Assembly (NCBI RefSeq): GCF_015207605.1
Contig: NZ_JADEWO010000035.1
Coordinates: 1-64,000, forward strand
DNA from: Oculatella sp. LEGE 06141
GTDB taxonomy: Bacteria > Cyanobacteriota > Cyanobacteriia > Elainellales > Elainellaceae
Length of the DNA stretch: 64,000 nucleotides
Reading direction: 5' to 3'
A program made the position numbers and the translations under genes. This document shows positions 39,143 through 46,180 of the stretch, in pieces (the first letter of the stretch is position 1; each line of letters begins with the position of its first letter). The notes beneath the pieces are model-generated. The model worked only from the letters and a program-made list of their open reading frames with translations. It did no database searches and was not told where the DNA came from.

Positions 39143-39673
39143 TTATTTCACACGACCCTTCACTTGTGCAAGGAGCCTTCTTAATTTTATGTCTAAAGAG
39201 TAGCCTCGGCGCGTTTGCACCACGATGGTATCGGCGAAGCGATCGTGAAAGGCTTGGCGATCGGCCTCATCAACCAGGGCAAACCCACAGTCGGCTCCCA
39301 GGGGAAGAAACAGTAAGATTGACCACGCGGCAGCAGGACTCAAATTGACGACCCCCAACAGGGCAAACATGGCTCCCAGTCCGGCGATCGCTTCGCGTCT
39401 AACCAGCGTTTGCAGGTCAGGTGTGCTGCCCGAGCGAATGTCCACCACTCTAATATCCAGCGCCCACCATCCCAGGCTTTGCCCCCTGTTTTTGGACACG
39501 GCAATGACACGCATACCAATCCATCCCCCTAGAAACAAGATGGATTGAGCCAGCGGATTTAAGGCCACCACAGAACTGAGCAGAGCCACTGCGACAAAAT
39601 CGATCGCAAATGCTGCACTGCGCCGACCCAGTGGCACTTTGGGATAACGGGCGGGCAAGTATCGATCGCGCAT
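39143..39673 (-). CDS. RDD family membrane protein
   Basis: 176 residues. The RDD signature appears as [20 protein letters not shown] (Arg and Asp of the family motif) at the first membrane segment. A second segment is [19 protein letters not shown], followed by [15 protein letters not shown]; the third covers [23 protein letters not shown] proteins are linked to ion or small-molecule transport, but the role is not defined. Downstream of nothing obvious; it precedes rpmG by 48 bases. Confidence 0.85.
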   Translation of the reverse strand: MRDRYLPARYPKVPLGRRSAAFAIDFVAVALLSSVVALNPLAQSILFLGGWIGMRVIAVSKNRGQSLGWWALDIRVVDIRSGSTPDLQTLVRREAIAGLGAMFALLGVVNLSPAAAWSILLFLPLGADCGFALVDEADRQAFHDRFADTIVVQTRRGYSLDIKLRRLLAQVKGRVK

Positions 39674-39750
39674 GGAAAATTAAAATGAGAGCACCGCTAT
39701 TCTCATACTAAGCTGTCCATTAACGGCCTTTTGGTTTTGGTTGTTCAGTT

Positions 39751-41049
39751 ATGCTACCAGCGTCTCAAGCAGAATCGCTCATTCTTGATTTAGTTCAACC
39801 GCTCCATTTGCAGCGAGACAGCGAAACGGTTCATTTAATGGCTGCCTCTGGACGAATTTTGGCGACCGAGGTGGTTGGCACGCTGGATTTTCCCCATTGG
39901 GACAATTCCGCCATGGATGGATATGCTGTTCGCTATGCAGATGTGCAGGGGTGTAGTGCAGAGCAACCTGCCGTTTTAGACATTGTTGAAGAAATTCCGG
40001 CGGGCTATCAGCCGCAGAAAACGGTTCAACCTGGACAGGCAGCTCGAATTTTGACTGGATCAATGATGCCGTCTGGCGCAGATACGGTGGTGATTCAGGA
40101 AGAAACCACACGGGATGGCGATCGTGTTTCGATCCTTTCTCCCCCTCGCTCCAATGCCTTTGTGCGTCACCAGGCCGAGTTTTATCGAGCCGGGACACCG
40201 CTATTGTCTGCTGGATTAGAGCTTGCTGCGCCAGACATTGCGGTGCTAGCCGCCGCACAGGTGCCAACCGTTACGGTTTATCGTCGCCCCAGGGTTGCTC
40301 TCCTCTCAACCGGAAGTGAGCTGGTTGGCCCCGATCAGCCGCTACACCCTGGACAAATTGTTGACTCTAACCAGTATGCTCTGGCGGCACTGGTGGCGAG
40401 TGCGGGGGCTGAACCTGTGTGTTTGGGCATTGTTCCCGATCAGCCCGAACCGCTCAAAGCAGCGATCGCCAGAGCGATTGCGACGGCTGATATGGTTCTT
40501 TCTTCCGGGGGCGTTTCAGTGGGGGACTATGATTATGTCGATCGCATCCTGGCAGAATTAGGCGCAACGCTGCATATTCGAGCGGTTGCTGTAAAACCGG
40601 GGAAACCGTTAACCGTGGCAACGTTTTCCAGACAAGACCCGGGAACAACGGCTGAAGAACCGTCCCAAATCCTTTATTTTGGGCTTCCTGGCAATCCTGT
40701 TTCGGCGCTGGTTAGCTTTTGGCGGTTTGTTCAACCTGCCCTACGCAAGTTATCTGGGTTGTCGAGTTCATGGAGTCCAGTGGTGGTAAAGGGGCGATCG
40801 CACCACGAACTGCGTTCAGACGGCAAGCGAGAAACCTACTTCTGGGGACAACTTTACCTGGCAGATGGGGAGTATGAATTTCACCGGGCTGGTGGTTCCC
40901 TTAGCTCTGGTAACTTAATTAACCTGGCACAAACCAACGGCCTGGCGATTCTTCCAGTCGGCCACACCCGAGTTGCGGCTGGAGAAGAGGTGGACATTAT
41001 GCAGGTGAATTCAGCAAAATCAATAACTCAAAAGCAAATTAAAGTCTGA
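39751..41049 (+). CDS. moeA: Molybdopterin molybdenumtransferase MoeA
   Basis: 432 residues. Inserts molybdenum into adenylated molybdopterin, the last step of Moco synthesis. Domains: N-terminal domain with HWDNSAMDGYAVR, the VRHQAEFY block, the MoCF-like catalytic domain with LLSTGSELVGPDQPL and SSGGVSVGDYDY, LPGNPVSALVSF, then the C-terminal beta domain. Stands alone here, without other moa/moe genes. Confidence 0.95.
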   Translation: MLPASQAESLILDLVQPLHLQRDSETVHLMAASGRILATEVVGTLDFPHWDNSAMDGYAVRYADVQGCSAEQPAVLDIVEEIPAGYQPQKTVQPGQAARILTGSMMPSGADTVVIQEETTRDGDRVSILSPPRSNAFVRHQAEFYRAGTPLLSAGLELAAPDIAVLAAAQVPTVTVYRRPRVALLSTGSELVGPDQPLHPGQIVDSNQYALAALVASAGAEPVCLGIVPDQPEPLKAAIARAIATADMVLSSGGVSVGDYDYVDRILAELGATLHIRAVAVKPGKPLTVATFSRQDPGTTAEEPSQILYFGLPGNPVSALVSFWRFVQPALRKLSGLSSSWSPVVVKGRSHHELRSDGKRETYFWGQLYLADGEYEFHRAGGSLSSGNLINLAQTNGLAILPVGHTRVAAGEEVDIMQVNSAKSITQKQIKV

Positions 41050-41089
41050 TAGCTGACCATTTAGGCTGCTATACTAATTAACTGGTCGT

Positions 41090-41161
41090 GCCGATGTGGC
41101 TCAGTGGTAGAGCACTCGATTCGTAATCGAGCGGTCGCGGGTTCAAATCCCGCCATCGGCT
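41090..41161 (+). tRNA. tRNA-Thr (anticodon CGU)
   Basis: Complete cloverleaf of 72 bases: acceptor GCCGATG/CATCGGC, D arm GCTC/GAGC, anticodon stem CTCGA/TCGAG with loop TTCGTAA (anticodon CGT), T arm GCGGG/CCCGC with TTCAAAT. Discriminator T; CCA is not encoded. Reads ACG codons. Confidence 0.97.
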
Positions 41162-41428
41162 TTTGTGATGTACATTCGCACATTGAATGTCGTGTTTCTC
41201 ACATTAGCGTCGTTTTGTGATACTGAGCGTAGTCTAAATCTACACCCTGTGACCCGCACCATAGGTTGAACGTAGCCAGAGCCTCCGCCCGGTTAGAATC
41301 GCCGTTTTTGGAAGTTTAGCCGCCAATCAGCTTTCAATAGTTTTGTCAGAGGCTCTTGACGAAACGCTCGTTTGCTCAAAGAGTTATAAAGATAGCTGGA
41401 TATTGCAATCGGGTGAGGGAGATTTATT

Positions 41429-41632
41429 GTGTCTGAGGCTATTGATGTGGATAAGCTTGCCAGTGTTATGAACCGCACTGGAGAACAGGGCAAGGCGGAC
41501 TTTGTCAAAATGCTGTGGAACAACCAGCCAGCAGACGTACAAGTCCAGCTCATGCCGCTGCTAAACGCCGAGGCACGGCAGGTGGTTGAGCGTGCCTCAG
41601 ATAACTCTGAACCGCCGCCAGAGAGTGCTTAA
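41429..41632 (+). CDS. Small conserved hypothetical protein
   Basis: 67 residues from GTG 41429, with GAGGGAG shortly upstream. Helical, no membrane segment: [20 protein letters not shown], then [15 protein letters not shown] and an acidic proline-rich tail. Unknown function. Its TAA stop overlaps the stop of the convergent helicase gene. Confidence 0.65.
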   Translation: MSEAIDVDKLASVMNRTGEQGKADFVKMLWNNQPADVQVQLMPLLNAEARQVVERASDNSEPPPESA

Positions 41633-42909
41633 GCGGTGTGAAGCCGTTTGCGATCGCGTCCCCCAGATTTGGCTTTGCTGCGAGTAGGCTTGGCCTGGGT
41701 TTGCGAGTTTGCCCGGTTACTGCGAGGCTGCTGGGATTGCTTCCGGTTCGGCGGCTCTACGTCACTCTGTAGTGACGCAGTGGGTTCGTATCCCGAAATT
41801 ACCGTTTCGGCAATGGTGCGATTTAGCAATCGTTCAATGCTTTTTAAGAGGGGATACTCATCGCGGCAGACAAGGGAAACGGCTTTGCCTTCATTGCCAG
41901 CCCGACCTGTACGCCCAATTCGATGCACATAGTCTTCCGGAACGTTGGGCAGGTCAAAATTGACCACATAGGGGAGATGGTCAATATCCAAACCGCGAGA
42001 CGCTACATCAGTGGCAACCAGTACTCGCACCTTCCCTTGCTTGAAGTCGTTTAAAGCACGGGTGCGGGCAGCCTGGGTTTTGTTGCCATGAATGGCCGCC
42101 GTTTTAAGACCATCTTTGGTGAGCTTCTCTGCCAGACGGTTAGCACCATGCTTGGTGCGGGTGAAGACTAGCACCTGTCGCCAGTTGTGGAAACTGATCA
42201 TATAGGCCAGCAGCTCTTGCTTGCGATCGCGATCGACCGGATGCATGATCTGGGTGACCTGCTCAGCGGCGGTATTGCGAGGAGCCACTTCGATCAGAGT
42301 AGGGGACTTAAGCAGCGTGTGAGCAAGCTGCTGGATCGGTTTAGAGAAAGTCGCTGAAAACATCAGCGTTTGCCGGGAGGAGGGCAGCACTGCCAGAATT
42401 TTGCGGATGTCGTGGATAAAACCCATATCCAACATGCGATCGCATTCATCCAGCACCAGGATTTCTACATGGGAAAGGTCAAGAGTCTTTTGCTGCAAGT
42501 GGTCGAGGAGGCGACCCGGTGTAGCAACCAGAATATCCACACCCCGACGCAGCGTTTGGATTTGCGGAACGATGCCAACACCGCCATAGATGGCTGCCGA
42601 TCGCAGGGGCAGATACTTGCCGTAGAGTTTAACGCTATCGCTAACCTGAGCAGCCAGCTCGCGCGTGGGGGTCAAAATTAACGCCCGAGGCGCACGGTGC
42701 CCCTGGAATGGGGTGGTTTTGAGACGCTGCAACAGAGGCAGCGTAAAACCAGCCGTCTTGCCTGTTCCGGTTTGGGCACTGGCAAGGATGTCTTGCCCTT
42801 GCAAGATAGCAGGAATCGCCTGCTGCTGAATGGGAGTGGGTTCGCTGTAGCCTTGCTCAGCAACAGCACGAAGCAGGTCGGTCGCAAGACCGAGGTGATG
42901 AAAGGTCAT
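41629..42909 (-). CDS. DEAD-box RNA helicase (RhlE-like)
   Basis: 426 residues. Core motifs in order: Q motif [10 protein letters not shown], motif I AQTGTGKT, Ia [16 protein letters not shown] (DECD rather than DEAD), [32 protein letters not shown]. The C-terminal 60 residues are basic and low-complexity ([21 protein letters not shown]), likely RNA-binding. Related proteins include cold-induced CrhR and RhlE; function in RNA remodelling is inferred. A possible structured 5' leader lies upstream. Confidence 0.92.
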   Translation of the reverse strand: MTFHHLGLATDLLRAVAEQGYSEPTPIQQQAIPAILQGQDILASAQTGTGKTAGFTLPLLQRLKTTPFQGHRAPRALILTPTRELAAQVSDSVKLYGKYLPLRSAAIYGGVGIVPQIQTLRRGVDILVATPGRLLDHLQQKTLDLSHVEILVLDECDRMLDMGFIHDIRKILAVLPSSRQTLMFSATFSKPIQQLAHTLLKSPTLIEVAPRNTAAEQVTQIMHPVDRDRKQELLAYMISFHNWRQVLVFTRTKHGANRLAEKLTKDGLKTAAIHGNKTQAARTRALNDFKQGKVRVLVATDVASRGLDIDHLPYVVNFDLPNVPEDYVHRIGRTGRAGNEGKAVSLVCRDEYPLLKSIERLLNRTIAETVISGYEPTASLQSDVEPPNRKQSQQPRSNRANSQTQAKPTRSKAKSGGRDRKRLHTA

Positions 42910-42929
42910 GGATGTGGTTACTCCTAGTG

Positions 42930-43076
42930 GTGCCCCTATCCCAAATGAAATGCTGGGACCAGTCTAAGAGCAGTGAATGTTGGGTTCAGTTGAATGCTCA
43001 AGTTAGCAAGTTTCAACATGCCAGTGACAGACCGGAGTGTACTGGCAGATGTTCATCCTAACAGAAATAGGGGCAC
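42930..43076 (-). promoter_or_regulatory. Possible structured 5' leader of the DEAD-box helicase
   Basis: On the minus strand GTGCCCCTAT (43076-43067) can pair over 127 bases with ATAGGGGCAC (42939-42930), right next to AGGAG of the helicase ribosome site. It could mask or expose that site. Inference only; no known RNA family. Confidence 0.35.
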
Positions 43077-43107
43077 TGTTCGTTGCGAGGCGATTTGAAA
43101 CGGATTA

Positions 43108-43143
43108 AATGTCTCTGGTAAAGGCGTAGCATCCGGCTGATGG
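43108..43143. repeat. Dispersed repeat, copy B
   Basis: AATGTCTC...GTAA-GGCGTAGCAT...GGCTGATGG matches copy A (14106) at 29 of 36 positions. The right palindrome arm is not evident here. Confidence 0.6.
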
Positions 43144-43246
43144 CAAGCCCCCTGCTTTGAGCAATCCCTGGACGTTGCCTTTTGGTTTACTCTAAATGTC
43201 GTATAAATGTCGTAGAGTGCAGTTCTGTTGTGTTTCAGGTAGGTGA

Positions 43247-44161
43247 ATGAGTGCTACTTCAGCCCGTTCTTATGCGGTTCTTTCGATCGCCACGGCTGTA
43301 GTGACGATCGCCCTCAAAACGGGTGCTTATTTACTCACCGATTCAGTGGGGTTGCTATCAGATGCGCTGGAATCAAGCGTTAATTTAGTGGCTGCGATCG
43401 CGGCGTTTTGGGCTTTAAGCTTTGCAGCTAAACCACCCGATGCCGAACACACCTTTGGACATTCCAAAGCAGAATATTTTTCCAGCGGGCTAGAGGGATC
43501 ATTGATTCTCGTGGCGGCGGTTAGCATTGCCATTGCGGCCTGGGGACGGTTAGGTAATCCTCAACCTCTGGAACAGTTGAGCATTGGTTTGCTCCTTTCT
43601 CTCGTTTCAACCGTCATCAATGGCGGTGTGGCAATCATCTTGCTCAAAGCGGGGAAACGCCTGCGCTCGATTACATTACGTGCCGATGCCCACCATTTGT
43701 TCACCGATGTTTGGACCTCTATTGGAATTTTTGTGGCGCTGGCGCTGGTGAAGTGGACGGGATGGCTGATCCTGGACCCGCTTATTGCCTTATTGGTTGC
43801 GGCAAATATTGTGTGGGCTGGGGTGCGGCTTTTGAGGGAAACCGGGTCAGGGTTGCTGGATGAATCTCTCCCGGCTGCGGAACAAGCCCTGATTACAAAT
43901 ATCTTGACTCAGTATCAAAATCAGGGGCTTTACTTTCATGCCATGCGAACCCGCTCTGCTGGCTCACGTCGTTTCGTTTCGTTCCACGTTTTAGTTCCCG
44001 GAGATTGGACGGTGAAGCAGGGGCATGATCTGTGTGAAGAGATTGAGCTAGCCATTATTGAAGCACTGCCCGATACTCATGTTTCCACTCATTTAGAACC
44101 GCTAGAAGATCCAGTGTCCTGGAGCGATCAAGAGCTAGATCGACCTCACACCAATCCATAG
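43247..44161 (+). CDS. Cation diffusion facilitator family transporter
   Basis: 304 residues. Six membrane segments. The substrate motif in segment 2 is SDALESSVN, with E where many CDF proteins have H or D, and segment 5 has HHLFTDVWTS with H-xxx-D. Family members export Zn, Co, Cd, Fe or Mn in exchange for protons. The cytoplasmic C-terminal domain contains HAMRTRSAGSRRFVSFHV. The metal is not predictable. Start ATG 43247 follows GGTAGGT. Convergent with the antiporter gene. Confidence 0.88.
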   Translation: MSATSARSYAVLSIATAVVTIALKTGAYLLTDSVGLLSDALESSVNLVAAIAAFWALSFAAKPPDAEHTFGHSKAEYFSSGLEGSLILVAAVSIAIAAWGRLGNPQPLEQLSIGLLLSLVSTVINGGVAIILLKAGKRLRSITLRADAHHLFTDVWTSIGIFVALALVKWTGWLILDPLIALLVAANIVWAGVRLLRETGSGLLDESLPAAEQALITNILTQYQNQGLYFHAMRTRSAGSRRFVSFHVLVPGDWTVKQGHDLCEEIELAIIEALPDTHVSTHLEPLEDPVSWSDQELDRPHTNP

Positions 44162-44211
44162 TTCGTTGTTTAAAGGGATTTTCGACTGGCTCCTGGTTGG
44201 GGGCGATCGCC

Positions 44212-45858
44212 CTATGCCCCCCTTTCGGAAGCAGGACGGATTGGTCTATCCACGGTAATCACAGGAATAGAACTCATTTCCAAAACGGCCTGAGACACCG
44301 AACCCACTACCACATCTTCCCAGGGACGATGCCCCCGTTTGCCAATCACCACATCAGTTACGCACCGTGCTTCAGCCACTCGCACAATTTCTTCCGGAAC
44401 GGCACCAACTTGAGTAGTGAACTCATGGCGAATATCGGCCAGTAGCTGCCTGGCTCGGTTGCGTAATTGCTCTGCTGCCTGTGCGTCACCCGTATTGTCT
44501 ACATACAACACAATCACATCACCGTTGCTGCGTCGCGCCAGGTCTGCCGCCTTGAGGAGTACCTGGGTAGCTAAGGAGGATGTGTCTACCGCTGCCAAAA
44601 AGATGGGACGACCCGTAACCGCCACCCTGGTTGGATCAACCTCTCCTTTGGTTAACAGCCTGGGTGCAAACACCTGTGTTGCCCAAGCGCCAATAGGAGC
44701 GGTGGTTAAGATTGAGAGGGCGGCGATCGCCAGAATAATCTCTCCGCCTTCAATTCCAGCCGCCAACGGCAATGCACCGATCGCCGCTTGCACCGTTGCC
44801 TTTGCCATGTTTCCCGGCAGCAGAAATAATTTCTCTTTTGCCGTCCAATTACTGCCCAGGGTAGAGAGATACCAGCCAATGGCGCGACCCACCACCAGAC
44901 CAAGCAATAAAATCAACAACCCTGGCAGCAGCACTGTGCCCAACACCTGAAGTTGGAGGGTTGCCCCCAACAAAACAAACAGCACAATTTCTGCAACCGC
45001 CCACAGCACATCAAACCCACTCCGCAACAGCCGCGCCAGGGGAGGATCGAATTCAATTAAAAAGAACCCCATTGCCATCACAGCCAGATACCCAGAGTAA
45101 TAGGGAAATACCTCGGCAAAAACGACCAGAAACAAGGCCGCTCCAGCCGCAAGAATCATGTCTTGCACGACGGTGCGCGTCCAGTTTTGCTGAACTAACA
45201 GCACCACCAACAGCCGCGCTGCCAAAAAGCCAGCCGCTAATCCCAACCCAATTTCGAGGACGACTTGAAACGGCAACAGTTGCACAGCGGTCAGGGTGAT
45301 GCCACCGGGCAAGGCGATCGCCTCCACACCACCCTGCCCCAAAAAGTTGAGCAACAGGCTAAACATCAGCAGCAGCAACACGTCAGACAGGGCACTGCCG
45401 GTCAAAATAGCGTCTGGTATACCTTTTGTGACTCCCCAACCCTGGCTTTTCAGCCGCAGCATCCCCGGCACAATGACCGCTGGCGATTCTGCTCCAACCA
45501 CACAGCCCAACAGTAAACCCGTCAGGAAATCAAACTGAAATAGCAGCATGGAGGCCAGCGCCACAACGATCGCCTCCAGGGTGGCAGGCAGAAACCCCAA
45601 CCGCAATGCTACTGTACCCTGCTGCACCAGCTTTTCCCGATCCAGCCCCAGTCCTGCTTTCATCAGGATGATCATGACTGCCACCAGGCGCAGCTCATCT
45701 GCGGCTTCTAGCACATCAGGACTGATCAAATCTGCAAACTGAGGGCCGATCGACACACCAGCAACAATCATGCCGATCAGAGGAGGTGCCCCCAACCGTT
45801 GAGCAAACTGACCAGCAAAAAAGCCCATCAACAAAATCCATAGCGCACTGGCTAACAT
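44212..45858 (-). CDS. Cation:proton antiporter with C-terminal universal stress domain
   Basis: 548 residues. Residues 1-395 hold about 12 membrane segments of a CPA-type exchanger (GAPPLIGMIVAGVSIGPQFA, LVAVMIILMKAGLGLDREKL, GCVVGAESPAVIVPG). Residues 415-540 are a Usp domain: PIFLAAVDTSS, DVIVLYVDNTG, DVVIGKRGHRPWEDVVVGSV. The leader carries a fluoride riboswitch, so the gene should be switched on by fluoride. Sodium/proton antiporters and Usp proteins are known among genes with this riboswitch class, so a role in fluoride tolerance is the best guess; the transported ions are not shown. Confidence 0.88.
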   Translation of the reverse strand: MLASALWILLMGFFAGQFAQRLGAPPLIGMIVAGVSIGPQFADLISPDVLEAADELRLVAVMIILMKAGLGLDREKLVQQGTVALRLGFLPATLEAIVVALASMLLFQFDFLTGLLLGCVVGAESPAVIVPGMLRLKSQGWGVTKGIPDAILTGSALSDVLLLLMFSLLLNFLGQGGVEAIALPGGITLTAVQLLPFQVVLEIGLGLAAGFLAARLLVVLLVQQNWTRTVVQDMILAAGAALFLVVFAEVFPYYSGYLAVMAMGFFLIEFDPPLARLLRSGFDVLWAVAEIVLFVLLGATLQLQVLGTVLLPGLLILLLGLVVGRAIGWYLSTLGSNWTAKEKLFLLPGNMAKATVQAAIGALPLAAGIEGGEIILAIAALSILTTAPIGAWATQVFAPRLLTKGEVDPTRVAVTGRPIFLAAVDTSSLATQVLLKAADLARRSNGDVIVLYVDNTGDAQAAEQLRNRARQLLADIRHEFTTQVGAVPEEIVRVAEARCVTDVVIGKRGHRPWEDVVVGSVSQAVLEMSSIPVITVDRPIRPASERGA

Positions 45859-45893
45859 TCCTTTCTCCTCGAATGATGTGCAGCAACGACGAT

Positions 45894-45949
45894 GTTGCCA
45901 GAGGAGTTAGGAGCAAGCCTTTTGTGCCATAGCCCTACTCCCTGGCAAC
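45894..45949 (-). promoter_or_regulatory. Hairpin between riboswitch and antiporter start (possible expression platform)
   Basis: GTTGCCAG (plus 45894-45901) pairs with CTGGCAAC (45942-45949), extended by AGTCC-like pairing with one bulge. AGTAGG here can alternatively pair with CCTACT at the riboswitch 3' end (plus 45960-45965), so folding may switch between aptamer and anti-aptamer. Confidence 0.4.
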
Positions 45950-45958
45950 AAGCCAGAA

Positions 45959-46033
45959 CAGTAGGAGCCATCAGCCTTAACCTGTAGCCATAACGCTAAC
46001 GGTTTGCGGCGGTTAGGGTGAGCTCCATCACCC
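45959..46033 (-). ncRNA. Fluoride riboswitch (crcB motif)
   Basis: On the minus strand the 5' part GGGTGATGGAGCTCACCC is followed by TAACCGCC, a 31-base extended stem, and the 3' part GGCTGATGGCTCCTACTG. This fits the crcB consensus (RNYGATGGnGTTCnCC, AACCGCC, GGCTGATGrCTCCTAC) in order and spacing. The inner stem pairs GCC/GGC, AACC/GGTT and TAGC/GCTA. It lies about 100 bases upstream of the antiporter start. Confidence 0.88.
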
Positions 46034-46121
46034 AATTTTCAAATGAGCATATCACAGGTTGGTTGTCCTTATTGGTTCAGGATGAAAGTGTGGTTTAAAG
46101 GGTTCAAAGGCATTTCCTAAT

Positions 46122-46162
46122 GAAATCCCCCAACAGTGCGCGCAGGCATGTTGGGGGATTTC
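46122..46162 (-). terminator. Terminator after the M16 peptidase gene
   Basis: GAAATCCCCCAACA (46122-46135) and its exact complement (46149-46162) make a 14-base stem with a 13-base loop. It is 18 bases past the peptidase stop. The T-run is short, so confidence is moderate. Confidence 0.7.
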
Positions 46163-46180
46163 TGGGCGAGGGTATCCGAG

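Larger units (their letters stand above)
42910..43246. other. Helicase leader and divergent promoter region
   Basis: 337 bases. It holds a perfect 10-base inverted repeat (42930-42939 and 43067-43076) with inner hairpin CCAGT...ACTGG (43021-43045), and copy B of the dispersed repeat (43108-43143). No gene. Confidence 0.55.

Noticed and set aside
45894-46033. Manganese (yybP-ykoY) riboswitch, suggested by GGGAGTAG in the leader
   Set aside because: The second conserved loop is missing, while the adjacent upstream sequence fits the fluoride aptamer throughout.
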